The notes: generated by a model not told the origin, from the letters alone. A stretch of 64,000 bases of DNA from Evansella halocellulosilytica (GCF_002335745.1 NZ_NIST01000001.1:5295525-5359524); one strand, 5' to 3'. Shown: positions 16,584 through 25,346, counted from the first letter of the stretch. A program made the numbers and translations.

Positions 16584-18635
16584 ATGTCAACGATCGATCA
16601 TGTAAGGTCAAATGTTCACGATAATGAACAGGTGATCTCTTCCCTTTCAAGCAAATCTACTAATATTACGAATAAGTTCATTTTAAAAGAATGCTTAGAA
16701 TTTCAATCTACACTCGCTTCACACTTACATGATGAATATTTAGAGGAAATTTCCATGCTCATGGGGGATATCAGTCATATTTTCTCACAAATAGGCGCAG
16801 CTAACTATAAAGAAGAGTGGGAAAGCCTTTTTATGATTTTCGGCTATTTTATGGAATCATGGGCTACTTTCCATACTGTGATGAAGGGAAACACAGCTTC
16901 AGTTTTCGCTGAGATATTTAACAAAAACAAAGATCAATTCCGCTACAAAGAAACAGAGAATTCTATTCAAACATGGTATGAGACTAAACCTGCATTTTAC
17001 AATGTTGAAGAAGTTGCGAATGTGAGCACACTTCTTTCTGAGATCAATTCAAACAAATACTACCATGTATACCACCTGAATACCTCCCCACCGAAAAAAG
17101 GAAGTAAGCTGCTAGCAATGCTTGTTCCAGTTGGGGAAAACTACGTTTTTTATACTCACCCTTTACCGATCCCTAGCGAAAATTTTGATGACTTAATGGC
17201 TCATTTAGAACACGGTCGCGCTTTTTTCCGCCCCCCATCACACAGTTATCAAACGATTAAGGAATTCCTTATACATGATTTCCCAGCTGCAGCGACAGTA
17301 ATATTCCAATGGTTCACTGATCCTTTCTTTAACCAGCTCCACTTCTCTTGGCCAGACAAATCTGCGACTCAAGTAGTCAAACTGATCGATAGTTACCAGC
17401 TAAAATACCGTTCACATCAACAATATAATATGATTGAAAAAACACTGTTTAAACATTATTATGAAAAGGTTTCTCCAAATATCCAATCCCCTCAATCGTA
17501 CGCAGCAGCAACTATTTTTTTAGCTAATAAAAGAATCCATCAAGAAGACCCTTCTCTAACCATCGAAGACGTTTGTCGTCAGCTGGACGCAAATTTATTT
17601 CAAGTTCTTCATTTATCCCAAAAAATTGAAGAGTTAATCGGTGGAAAGCTAGATGAGCTATCGAACTTCGTAAATGAAGATAGCGATTATTATACGTTTG
17701 ATCCTGAAGATGATGATGATTATGAAGCAAACTGGCCATTTTCATATGTGATCGACCCACTTTATGTCGATGGTCCTGAAGAGGGAACATTTTTCACTTC
17801 AATATATAATTTTGAAAAAAGTTTAAAAGAAACGTCATCCAAAACAGAAGAGCTTCTTGAATTAAAAGCAGCCGCTATCATTTATCATGCATTGGAAAAG
17901 TCAAATGATGAAAAAATCTCAGCAATCATTGAAGCATTATCGATTGCACCTAAATGTATCGAAGCCTACTCACTTGCAGGAGACATTGCTCCAGACTTTC
18001 AGACAGCATTATCTTGTTATGAAAGAGCCATAAGTATTGGTGAAAAGCGTCTGCCGAAAAAAAAGGAATCAGATCGTTGGAGAACCGGAAATGGAAAATT
18101 CTATAACAGACCATTTTTACGGGCTAAAGTTAGTTTAGCGAGATTATTTCGTCAAACAGGAAATGAACAAGAAGCCGTTGCAAACTATATGGATGTAGTC
18201 TTCTTTATTGATGTTCATAAAGATCCTCTTAATTGTCGTTATGAATTACAGACCTATTTATTCGAAATAGAGAATTATAATGAGCTGAAAAAAGTGTTAT
18301 ATGCATTTAGAAATGACCTTGCTTGTATGACCTATTACAATGAGGCTCTTTTAGAATTTATTCAACACGGTCGTACAGAAAACTTGACTCACTTGCTTCA
18401 TTCGAGCATTAGGTTCAATAAGAAAGTAATTGAATGTTTGAAAAGCGATGATGATCTATCCGACTTGCAGTTTCTTTACTTGGAAACTGGTGAATACAAT
18501 GAAGCTCTTCATTATGCAAAAGAATGTAAACACCTTTGGCAACAGTATCCCGAACTGCTGAGTTTAGCTGAAGATGTGCAAGCCGACATTGAAGCAATGG
18601 ATAAGCACGAGCGAAGCAAAACAGATAAACGATAA
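16584..18635 (+). CDS. Unknown tetratricopeptide-like protein
   Basis: About 683 residues. The start MSTIDHVRSNVHDNEQ is chosen because TAGAGGTGATT lies just upstream; the open frame extends back to 16491 without an SD. Residues 1-380 have no family I recognise (helical, with WATFHTVMKGN and FRPPSHSYQTIKEFL). After about residue 430 it becomes TPR-like: IIEALSIAPKCIEAYSLAGD, FQTALSCYERAISIGE, AKVSLARLFRQTGNEQEAV and further helical pairs. The IAPKC-EAY...A-IGE arrangement recalls the ST7-type TPR proteins. No signal peptide or membrane helix, so it is cytoplasmic. It follows the transposase by about 96 bp and is bracketed by REP-like copies at 16466 and 18702. Function unknown. Confidence 0.8.
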   Translation: MSTIDHVRSNVHDNEQVISSLSSKSTNITNKFILKECLEFQSTLASHLHDEYLEEISMLMGDISHIFSQIGAANYKEEWESLFMIFGYFMESWATFHTVMKGNTASVFAEIFNKNKDQFRYKETENSIQTWYETKPAFYNVEEVANVSTLLSEINSNKYYHVYHLNTSPPKKGSKLLAMLVPVGENYVFYTHPLPIPSENFDDLMAHLEHGRAFFRPPSHSYQTIKEFLIHDFPAAATVIFQWFTDPFFNQLHFSWPDKSATQVVKLIDSYQLKYRSHQQYNMIEKTLFKHYYEKVSPNIQSPQSYAAATIFLANKRIHQEDPSLTIEDVCRQLDANLFQVLHLSQKIEELIGGKLDELSNFVNEDSDYYTFDPEDDDDYEANWPFSYVIDPLYVDGPEEGTFFTSIYNFEKSLKETSSKTEELLELKAAAIIYHALEKSNDEKISAIIEALSIAPKCIEAYSLAGDIAPDFQTALSCYERAISIGEKRLPKKKESDRWRTGNGKFYNRPFLRAKVSLARLFRQTGNEQEAVANYMDVVFFIDVHKDPLNCRYELQTYLFEIENYNELKKVLYAFRNDLACMTYYNEALLEFIQHGRTENLTHLLHSSIRFNKKVIECLKSDDDLSDLQFLYLETGEYNEALHYAKECKHLWQQYPELLSLAEDVQADIEAMDKHERSKTDKR

Positions 18636-18701
18636 ATCAACACCATCTCCACGTCCAAACCGATTGAGCATATATGCCCATTTTTCGTTTTCCATTTTTC
18701 C

Positions 18702-18720
18702 CCATGTGCCTGGCACCTGG
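18702..18720 (+). repeat. REP-like palindromic element, copy 5
   Basis: CCATGTGCCTGGCACCTGG then TTAATACTGGAAT. It faces copy 6 in opposite orientation 66 bp away, forming a REP pair. Confidence 0.8.
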
Positions 18721-18785
18721 TTAATACTGGAATCCCCCTTCGTCCTCAGCATACTTTCCCTACTCATAATAACCCCATTTAATTT

Positions 18786-18800
18786 CCAGGTGCCAGGCAC
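18786..18800 (-). repeat. REP-like palindromic element, copy 6 (inverted)
   Basis: CCAGGTGCCAGGCAC on the plus strand, that is GTGCCTGGCACCTGG on the minus strand followed by AAATTAAATGG. It is the only copy in this orientation. Confidence 0.78.
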
Positions 18801-18815
18801 TTTCCAATAATATAC

Positions 18816-18850
18816 AAAAAGCTTCCGCTCGGTTTAGCGGAAGCTTTTTT
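18816..18850. terminator. Bidirectional terminator after degU
   Basis: AAAAAGCTTCCGCT/AGCGGAAGCTTTTTT with a 6-nt loop, A-run and T-run on opposite sides. It abuts the degU stop codon on the minus strand and can also stop plus-strand transcription from the TPR-like gene. Confidence 0.92.
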
Positions 18851-19552
18851 TTAATTTACTTTGACCCAACCGTTTTTGATTGCTTCAACGACGGCTTGTG
18901 TACGGTCATTCATATTCATTTTTTGAAGAATATTACTTACATGGTTTTTTACCGTTTTTTCACTAATGTACAACGTTTCGCCAATGGCACGGTTACTCTT
19001 TCCGTCTGTCATCAGCTGAAGTACTTCACACTCACGGCGTGTAAGGAGGTGAAGTGGGCGACGATATTCAACCTCTCGGAAGCCAACTTCTGTTTCCGGT
19101 TTATCGTCATTCGCTAAACGACGATATTCATTAATTAAATTCGCGGTTACCTTCGGATGGATGTATGCTCCTCCAGCTCCGACAACTTTCACCGCTTCTA
19201 GTAATGCCTCTGTATCCATTTCCTTCAATAGATAGCCTGAAGCACCAGTTTTTAAGACGTGTGTCACATATGTTTCGTCATCATGAATAGAGAGAATCAA
19301 AACTTTTACATTTGGAAAGGTTTCAACTAGATTTTTTGTTGCTTCGACTCCATTCACGTTAGGCATATTAATATCCATTAAAACAACATCAGGTTGATGT
19401 TCACGAACAAGATCTATGACCTCGTCACCGTCGCTCCCTTCAGCAACGACTTCAATATTTTTTTCCATGGATAAAATGCGTTTAACACCTTCTCGAAACA
19501 ATTGGTGATCATCAATTAATACGATTTTGATATGATTCTCTACTTCACTCAT
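18851..19552 (-). CDS. degU: Two-component response regulator DegU
   Basis: About 233 residues. Receiver domain with acidic pair LIDDHQLF, phospho-acceptor Asp60 in [10 protein letters not shown], and the conserved Lys in GYLLKEMD. The C-terminal LuxR HTH reads [20 protein letters not shown]...[17 protein letters not shown]. DegU controls motility, competence, degradative enzymes and polymer genes in Bacillus. The start is placed at 19552, where TGGAGGAGGAGAAAAC precedes the ATG. It lies downstream of degS in the same orientation; a 137-bp gap separates them. Confidence 0.97.
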   Translation of the reverse strand: MSEVENHIKIVLIDDHQLFREGVKRILSMEKNIEVVAEGSDGDEVIDLVREHQPDVVLMDINMPNVNGVEATKNLVETFPNVKVLILSIHDDETYVTHVLKTGASGYLLKEMDTEALLEAVKVVGAGGAYIHPKVTANLINEYRRLANDDKPETEVGFREVEYRRPLHLLTRRECEVLQLMTDGKSNRAIGETLYISEKTVKNHVSNILQKMNMNDRTQAVVEAIKNGWVKVN

Positions 19553-19689
19553 GTTTTCTCCTCCTCCAGGATATCTTTTTTCCTGAAAAATTCTATTCTT
19601 TTCCAAACAAGTTTATCTTCTTATTTTATCGGATAACCCCGATAGAAAGTACATAAGTCAAAACTTGCGGTTTTTCTCCGACTTATTCC

Positions 19690-20823
19690 TTATTCATTCC
19701 CATTAATCGGTATTTGAACCATGATCAAAGTCCCCTGATTCGGTTTAGAATCAATACTCATTTTACCATCTATCATATTGACTCGCTCTTTCATTCCAAT
19801 TAAACCGAAGGAACCTTCTTTTTTCACACTAGGATCAAAACCTTTCCCATCATCTTTTATGACGAGAATCGCATGAGAAGGTTTAAGTTCAATTTTCACA
19901 AGAAGTTCTGTTGGTTTAGCATGTTTGTATGCATTTTGCGCTGCTTCTTGAACAAAGCGAAAGATGGCGACTTCCATTTCAGAAGGGAGTCTTCTTTCTT
20001 TGCCCATATTCTTGAACGTAATGTTCATATTTGTATGTTCAGCGAAGTTCGTTAAATATTTTCTTAGCGTCGGGACGACCCCTAAATCATCTAACGCCAT
20101 TGGCCGTAAATCATAAATAATCCGGCGAACTTCAGCTAATGACTCCTTAACCATCTGACGCAAATCAGAGATTTCCTTTATTGCTGCAGATACCCCATGC
20201 TCATTATACACTTTTTCAACAATTTCTGAACGGAGCATAACGTTCGCCATCATTTGGGCTGGACCGTCGTGAATTTCCCGAGAAAGACGTTTTCGCTCTT
20301 CCTCTTGGGCTTGGATGATTTTTAAACCGAGCTTTTGCATCTCAACTGCATCTGCAACCATCTCAGACACTTGCTTTAAGTCCCCGGTTAAATAATGCAT
20401 CACAACATTTATTTGATTCACAAGTGCTTCGGCACGCTCTACAGTATCTTTCAGCTTCATTAACCGCCGCTCAATCTGATCACGGCGCTGCCTAAGCTGT
20501 TTTTCCTCTTGTGCAAGTACTGCTAATTGCACTTGATAATCATTCGCTTGCTCGTATGCTTCACGCACTTCGTTATCCGTGTACTTACTAAAGTTTTTAC
20601 TAACTTCAGCAAGCCGGTTGCGTGCAAAACGAGAATGAAGCTCCATCATTTCCAATTTATCAATCACTTTGATGACATCCGTTTGGATTTGTTGGAGTTC
20701 ATTTTTCAGCTGGTCATATTCCACACGGGACTCTTCACCAATCTCAAATATTTGAGATTTACTGGAGTCTACAGTTTCTATCATTTTTTCTACAACCGTC
20801 TCTAATGTTTTGTCCATGTCCAT
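19690..20823 (-). CDS. degS: Sensor histidine kinase DegS
   Basis: 377 residues, cytoplasmic (no membrane helices). An N-terminal coiled-coil DegS sensor domain (about 1-165) is followed by the HisKA_3 box EERKRLSREIHDGPAQMMAN with phospho-acceptor His185, and a C-terminal HATPase domain with FVQEAAQNAYKHAKPTE and DDGKGFDPS...GSFGLIGMKERV. It phosphorylates DegU. The start ATG at 20823 has a weak GGGG SD; the ATG two codons later is possible. Order degS-degU matches B. subtilis. Confidence 0.97.
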   Translation of the reverse strand: MDMDKTLETVVEKMIETVDSSKSQIFEIGEESRVEYDQLKNELQQIQTDVIKVIDKLEMMELHSRFARNRLAEVSKNFSKYTDNEVREAYEQANDYQVQLAVLAQEEKQLRQRRDQIERRLMKLKDTVERAEALVNQINVVMHYLTGDLKQVSEMVADAVEMQKLGLKIIQAQEEERKRLSREIHDGPAQMMANVMLRSEIVEKVYNEHGVSAAIKEISDLRQMVKESLAEVRRIIYDLRPMALDDLGVVPTLRKYLTNFAEHTNMNITFKNMGKERRLPSEMEVAIFRFVQEAAQNAYKHAKPTELLVKIELKPSHAILVIKDDGKGFDPSVKKEGSFGLIGMKERVNMIDGKMSIDSKPNQGTLIMVQIPINGNE

Positions 20824-21219
20824 TAGAATCCCCGCTTCTCTTATAGAAAACTACTTCACTTCTCTCACTAGAGCCCTACTCCTATTGACCCCCTGCACAT
20901 ATGAATCGATGTTCATCTAGCAATTATGGGGGTGATTTACACTTTTTCCAGGAAAACTTTGAGAAATTATAGGCCATAAGGTAAAGACAGTTTGTCCACT
21001 TTATATCATAGATGATTTTTTCGTGTTTGTCGAAAATTTGTACTATTTTCCTGCAAGTTAAGTGACTTTTATATTAAAAGTTTGAATCCTTGACAGGCAT
21101 ATACATCCATCATACCCTAAAAATAATGAATAGCCACTTATTTCACAAACTTTTTGAGAATTTCCCAAAATAATTCAATGATCATAACATAGAGGCTACT
21201 ATTTTAAGGAGCGATATTC
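20824..21219. other. Divergent regulatory region degS/yvyE
   Basis: 396 bp with no gene. It holds the likely degS promoter (21005-21033, minus). On the plus strand TTGACA at about 21090 lacks a good -10 at proper spacing, so the yvyE promoter is not clear. Confidence 0.5.
21005..21033 (-). promoter_or_regulatory. Likely SigA promoter of degS
   Basis: Minus strand TCGACA (21033-21028), 17-nt spacer, TATGAT (21010-21005): five of six matches to each SigA hexamer with ideal spacing, about 180 bp upstream of degS. Confidence 0.6.
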
Positions 21220-21858
21220 ATGCTTTCATCTTATTTTACAATAAAAGGATACGGAGTACACGAAATTTCTATCCAGCGTTCAAGATTTATTACATATGTA
21301 AACCGAGTCACTTCAGAGGATGAGGCACAAGCCTTTGTTGAAAAAATAAAAAAAGAGCATTGGAATGCCAATCATAATTGCTCTGCTTATATGATCGGTG
21401 AAAATGATCAAATTCAAAAAGCGAACGATGATGGCGAACCGTCCGGAACTGCAGGGGTCCCTATGCTCGAAGTACTTAAAAAGCGTCAATTAAAGGATAC
21501 TGTCGTAGTCGTCACACGTTACTTTGGCGGAATTAAACTAGGTGCTGGCGGATTAATTCGAGCTTACAGTTCTGCTACTTCAGAAGGGATTAAAGCAACA
21601 GGTGTTGTCGAACGAAAATTAATGCAAAAATATACTGCATCTATGGACTACCATTTCTTAGGTAAAGTCGAAAATACTCTTCGTACTTCACCATACCTAA
21701 TTGATCAAATTCATTATTTAGAAAACGTACAAATTGACACGTTTGTTGAAAATGGACAGGAAGAAGAATTCGAGGAATTTATGACAAACTTAACGAGCGG
21801 ACAAGCGACACTAGAACAAACCGGAGTCCAATACTTAGAAGTAGATATCGAACACTAA
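21220..21858 (+). CDS. yvyE: YvyE/YigZ (IMPACT, UPF0029) family protein
   Basis: 212 residues. The N-terminal IMPACT domain includes RSRFITYVNRVTSEDEAQAF, NCSAYMIG, NDDGEPSGTAGVPMLEVL and VVVTRYFGGIKLGAGGLIRA; the C-terminal part is the YigZ ferredoxin-like extension. Related proteins bind nucleic acid or ribosome-associated partners; the bacterial function is not settled. It is divergent from degS as in B. subtilis. SD is AAGGAGCGATATTC. Confidence 0.93.
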   Translation: MLSSYFTIKGYGVHEISIQRSRFITYVNRVTSEDEAQAFVEKIKKEHWNANHNCSAYMIGENDQIQKANDDGEPSGTAGVPMLEVLKKRQLKDTVVVVTRYFGGIKLGAGGLIRAYSSATSEGIKATGVVERKLMQKYTASMDYHFLGKVENTLRTSPYLIDQIHYLENVQIDTFVENGQEEEFEEFMTNLTSGQATLEQTGVQYLEVDIEH

Positions 21859-21864
21859 CTGATC

Positions 21865-21899
21865 AAGCGCCGAAACTTTCATATGTTCGGCGCTTTTTT
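21865..21899 (+). terminator. Terminator of yvyE
   Basis: AAGCGCCGAA/TTCGGCGCTT with an 11-nt loop, then TTTTTC. A classical intrinsic terminator. Confidence 0.92.
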
Positions 21900-21976
21900 C
21901 AAAAAAATGGGATCAACCTTTTTAAAAATGTCAATATACAACACGAAATTGTGCGGTACCAGGTCCCGCACAATTT

Positions 21977-22831
21977 TCAAAAATAAAGTTGCAAACTTTT
22001 CCCAATCACTAGTTCTCCACCTATTTTATTTAAGTTCCTCTGAACGAGGTGACAGTAAAAATGAAATTCATCATCTAGTATTGCCGATAGCGACTCATCT
22101 TCCAAAGAACGAATCTCGACCATTACACTCATCTCATGATTATAATAAAAGGTTACATACATTGAATTTGCCTCTTGGAGAAAGTCCACCCATTTCTTTA
22201 TAAGAAGTTGGGTAAACATGCGAACTTTATTTTTATCAACCAAAATTTTCGCAGACGTATTTTCACTCCCAGATGCCTTCCAATTAATAAATGGCGAGAT
22301 TTCTGGGTTTTCCTGTTCGAGAGACTCTTTCACATAAGTGAGAAGCTCATCTAATGTACAACGGTCTTTATTTGAAATCTTAGGATGGTTCAGGGATAGG
22401 AAATCTTGAATATATCCTTTACTTTTCATAATCCCTTTTTTGGATTGTTCAATGAGCTCTTCATACGAATGAAAATATGGTTGACCCTCAATCAACTGCA
22501 GCATCCCGGATATCGGGGTTAATGCATTGAGCACTTCATCAGCGTACCTCATACTCACTTGCCGCATTAACCTTTCTGTTTTCCGATCCCAGTGCCCCTC
22601 CTCACTCATATGTATCGAATTCGTTAAATGTTCATAGTCATTCGTCTCCGTCATATTTGAGAGTTTGTTATTTTTCCTTTCACTCTCTTTGTTTATATCA
22701 GGACGAACTGTGTGCTTCACCGATGAAAAAGCTGACTCTTGAATCGGTTCGGCCTTTTTTGAAGAGAGCTCTTCCTTTAGTGTTGAAGAATAACCTCGGT
22801 TCAATTTAGTGAACAAAGAATTTCTACTCAT
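21977..22831 (-). CDS. Degenerate sensor-kinase-like protein
   Basis: About 284 residues, start MSRNSLFTKLNRGYSS with AAAGGAGGGATTAT ahead. The C-terminal half aligns by eye with sporulation-type histidine kinases: MRYADEVLNALTPISGMLQL stands where kinases have H-E-I-R-N-P-L-T, followed by a helix ending in IQDFLSLNHPK (usually F-L-x-L-A-K-P). DKNKVRMFTQLLIKKWVDFL stands where the N-box helix would be. The phospho-acceptor His is replaced by Asp and the G-boxes (DNGxGI, GTGLGL) are missing, so it cannot be a normal kinase. No membrane segment; cytoplasmic. A regulatory decoy that docks with a response regulator is one possibility; the first 110 residues are unrecognised. Confidence 0.72.
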   Translation of the reverse strand: MSRNSLFTKLNRGYSSTLKEELSSKKAEPIQESAFSSVKHTVRPDINKESERKNNKLSNMTETNDYEHLTNSIHMSEEGHWDRKTERLMRQVSMRYADEVLNALTPISGMLQLIEGQPYFHSYEELIEQSKKGIMKSKGYIQDFLSLNHPKISNKDRCTLDELLTYVKESLEQENPEISPFINWKASGSENTSAKILVDKNKVRMFTQLLIKKWVDFLQEANSMYVTFYYNHEMSVMVEIRSLEDESLSAILDDEFHFYCHLVQRNLNKIGGELVIGKSLQLYF

Positions 22832-22958
22832 ATAATCCCTCCTTTTCTCCAACACCTATATAGTGCGGAAAAAGCTAGACAAGTAGAGTGCTTTGATTCC
22901 TAATACCCCCCCTCCTAGTTTCAAAACCTGCTGTTAATAAAAATGTATAAAAAAACAC

Positions 22959-23006
22959 AAGGTACAGCTTCGCAATTTAACAAGAGCAAAAGCGTATGTA
23001 CCTTGT
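22959..23006 (-). terminator. Hairpin with T-tract on minus strand
   Basis: ACAAGGTACA (22959-22968) and TGTACCTTGT (22997-23006) form a perfect 10-bp stem with a 28-nt loop; on the minus strand it is followed by GTTTTTTTATAC. It lies between the kinase-like gene and the amidase, with no gene of its own to terminate. Confidence 0.55.
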
Positions 23007-23037
23007 CTCTTCATCTACTAGTAATGATTTGTTTGGT

Positions 23038-23220
23038 GCACACGAGCGATACTTTATACTTGCGATGAGTCTCTTGACGGCGTAAGTATAGGCTTTTTCT
23101 ACCGTCAACGCCTCCAACAACATCTCTTGACGGTACTATAACTACCTTTTTCTACCACCAACGAGCCCTATTGCGCTGCAGCATATCCATCGGGCAAATC
23201 AATGCTTATTCGTAATGTAA
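23038..23220. repeat. Intergenic repeat related to 8076-8235
   Basis: GCACACGAGCGATACT...TGCGATGAGT matches GCACACGAGCGACACT...TGCGACGAGT at 8095-8130. It is followed by two copies of a CTCTTGACGG-TA...CTTTTTCTACC unit (about 23083-23110 and 23123-23155), and ends GCTGAAGCTAGAAAC, again like the family's 3' end. No gene is seen in 22832-23344. Confidence 0.5.
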
Positions 23221-23305
23221 ACGCTCGTCGCTGAAGCTAGAAACAACAACTAATTTAGACAATAATTCGACAAAGTCAAATCTAAGTTTTCGTAAACAAT
23301 AAGAA

Positions 23306-23333
23306 AAGCCTGCTCCTATTTTGGAACAGGCTT
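23306..23333 (-). terminator. Terminator of the SH3b amidase gene
   Basis: AAGCCTGTTCC/GGAGCAGGCTT with a short loop, then TTCTTATTG on the minus strand, just after the stop codon. Confidence 0.8.
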
Positions 23334-23344
23334 CTAAACACTTT

Positions 23345-25315
23345 TTAATTGTAATAATCTGCAATCCCATTGAAAATAGCTTGAGCAATTTCGTCTTGAT
23401 TATTTACTAGCTTATTTAAATCAGACGAATTTGTCATAAACCCAGCTTCGACAAGGACAGATGCCATATGTGTGTATCGAATTACTTGGAAATTTGATTC
23501 TTTTGCACTTCGATCTCTAAATCCGACATCATTTACTAACCTGTTTTGAATTGCTAGTGCGAGACTTCGACTGTCAGACCCTCTATTAACACTGTTATAG
23601 AAAACTTCAGCTCCACTTGCTTGCGAAGTACTGAATGAGTTTGCATGTAAACTAATAAACAAATCTGCTCCAGAGTTGTTCGCTTGACTGACCCGCTCAT
23701 TTAAACTGACATACTTATCAGTCGTTCTGCTAGTAACAATGGTTGCACCTGCTGCTTCAAGCTGAGATTTCAGTTTACTTGAAATACCTATCGCAATGTC
23801 ACTCTCTTTTACACCGTTTACATATGCTCCTGAATCGTTTCCACCATGACCAGGGTCAAGGAAGATCGTTTTCCCTGATAAATCAACATTTCCCGGATTC
23901 GGCGAGTTCCCTGAGCCTTTCGTGATATAATCTTTATGAACAAAAGCATAGTCGTTATTAAAATTGATCTTATACCAAGAACCTTGCTCCTCATATATAT
24001 CAACCATTGCCCCTCGACTTAAGCTCCCGACTATCGAAGAATTTGTACTTGCACTTGCTCGTACGTTCAATCGGCTCGCTGTTACTTCCCCACTGCCTAT
24101 CTTTTCATCTGTGGAACTTCCTGAGCCATTCGAGGAGCCATCCCTTTTCACATAATCTTTATGCACATAGCCCCAGTTTCCATTCACTCTCACTTTATAC
24201 CAGGAGCCTTCTTCCCCATATAAATCTACTGTCGTTCCATTCGATAGACTCCCTATGATGCTCGAGCCTGTCGATGCACTTGCTCGTACGTTCAATCGGC
24301 TCGCTGTCACTTCTCCACTGCCTATCTTTTCATCTGTGGAGTCTCCGGAGCCATTCGAGGAGCTATCTCTTTTCACATAATCTTTATGCACATAGCCCCA
24401 GTTTCCATTCACTCTTACTTTATACCAGGAGCCTTCTTCCCCATATAAATCTATTGATGTTCCATTAGATAGACTCCCTATGACGCTCGAGCTTGTCGAT
24501 ACACTTGCTCGTACGTTCAATCGGCTCGCTGTCACTTCTCCACTGCCTATTTTTTCATCTGTCGAACTTCCTGAGCCATTCGAGGAGCTATCTCTTTTCA
24601 CATAATCTTTATGCACATAGCCCCAGTTTCCATTCACTCTCACTTTATACCAGGAGCCTTGATCTTCATATAAATCTATTGATGTTCCATTCGATAGACT
24701 CCCTATGATGCTCGAGCTTGTCGATGCACTTGCTCGTACATTCAATCGGCTCGCTGTCACTTCTCCACTGCCTATCTTTTCATCTGTGGAACTTCCTGAG
24801 CCATTCGAGGAGCCATCTCTTTTCACATAATCTTTATGCACATAGCCCCAGTTTCCATTCACTCTCACTTTATACCAAGAGCCTTCGTCCTCATATAAAT
24901 CTACTGTCGTTCCATTTGACAGGCTCCCTATGACGCTCGAGCTTGTCGATGCACTTGCTCGTACATTCAATCGGCTCGCTGTCACTTCTCCACTGCCTAT
25001 CTTTTCTGTAGATGCGCTTTCAGAAGAAGTATGAGTGACCTTAACATAATCACTATGTATATAACCTGTTCGAGAACCAACTTGCACTTGATACCACTGG
25101 CCATTTTCCCCATTCAGATTGATCGAAGTTCCTTTACTTAACCTCGCGATAATTGGTGCAGAGGTAGATGGACTCTCTCTCACATTAAGTAAACTGGCAG
25201 TTATTTCCCCTTTATTAGCAGAATTTCCGTATACTTGATGAGTATGCTCTGAATGTAAAGTGAAAATAAAGAGAAAAGAACACAAAAATATGATAACTGC
25301 ACTCGCCTTTTTCAA
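23345..25315 (-). CDS. N-acetylmuramoyl-L-alanine amidase with six SH3b domains
   Basis: 656 residues, secreted. Starts with TTG (25315), with GAGGTGAGG upstream. Signal peptide MKKASAVIIFLCSFLFIF... to about residue 30. Six SH3b wall-binding domains follow, each with G-E-[IV]-T-A-S-x-LNVR and WYKVRVNGNWGYVHKDYV. The last five are 75-residue tandem copies with Ser/Gly linkers. The C-terminal Amidase_3 domain (about 470-656) has the zinc ligands in IFLDPGHGGNDSG, VKESDIA and LFISLHANSF, and the catalytic Glu in VLVEAGFMTN. It cleaves the MurNAc-L-Ala bond; similar in layout to YrvJ of B. subtilis. The 37-residue peptide gene lies 31 bp upstream and is probably co-transcribed. Confidence 0.94.
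   Translation of the reverse strand: MKKASAVIIFLCSFLFIFTLHSEHTHQVYGNSANKGEITASLLNVRESPSTSAPIIARLSKGTSINLNGENGQWYQVQVGSRTGYIHSDYVKVTHTSSESASTEKIGSGEVTASRLNVRASASTSSSVIGSLSNGTTVDLYEDEGSWYKVRVNGNWGYVHKDYVKRDGSSNGSGSSTDEKIGSGEVTASRLNVRASASTSSSIIGSLSNGTSIDLYEDQGSWYKVRVNGNWGYVHKDYVKRDSSSNGSGSSTDEKIGSGEVTASRLNVRASVSTSSSVIGSLSNGTSIDLYGEEGSWYKVRVNGNWGYVHKDYVKRDSSSNGSGDSTDEKIGSGEVTASRLNVRASASTGSSIIGSLSNGTTVDLYGEEGSWYKVRVNGNWGYVHKDYVKRDGSSNGSGSSTDEKIGSGEVTASRLNVRASASTNSSIVGSLSRGAMVDIYEEQGSWYKINFNNDYAFVHKDYITKGSGNSPNPGNVDLSGKTIFLDPGHGGNDSGAYVNGVKESDIAIGISSKLKSQLEAAGATIVTSRTTDKYVSLNERVSQANNSGADLFISLHANSFSTSQASGAEVFYNSVNRGSDSRSLALAIQNRLVNDVGFRDRSAKESNFQVIRYTHMASVLVEAGFMTNSSDLNKLVNNQDEIAQAIFNGIADYYN
24020..25010 (-). 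repeat. 225-bp tandem repeats encoding SH3b domains
   Basis: Four to five consecutive copies of a 225-bp unit (75 codons) inside the amidase gene, nearly identical at DNA level (the same CTCGTACGTTCAATCGGCTC block recurs about every 225 bp). The near-identity indicates recent duplication or gene conversion, so copy number probably varies between strains. Confidence 0.88.
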
Positions 25316-25346
25316 AGCAACCTCACCTCTTTTTTAATTTGATCTA

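Noticed and set aside
9801-18800. GTGCCTGGCAC palindromes as intrinsic terminators
   Set aside because: The stems are short, no T-run follows, and one copy lies inside a coding end; a REP-type role fits better.
24007-24933. Series of plus-strand frames of 64-83 codons opposite the amidase gene
   Set aside because: They recur every 225 bp because the SH3b DNA repeats; they are antisense shadows of the real gene.
24020-25010. CRISPR-like regular repeats
   Set aside because: The repeats are 225 bp, fully coding and encode SH3b domains; no short repeat-spacer pattern is present anywhere in the window.
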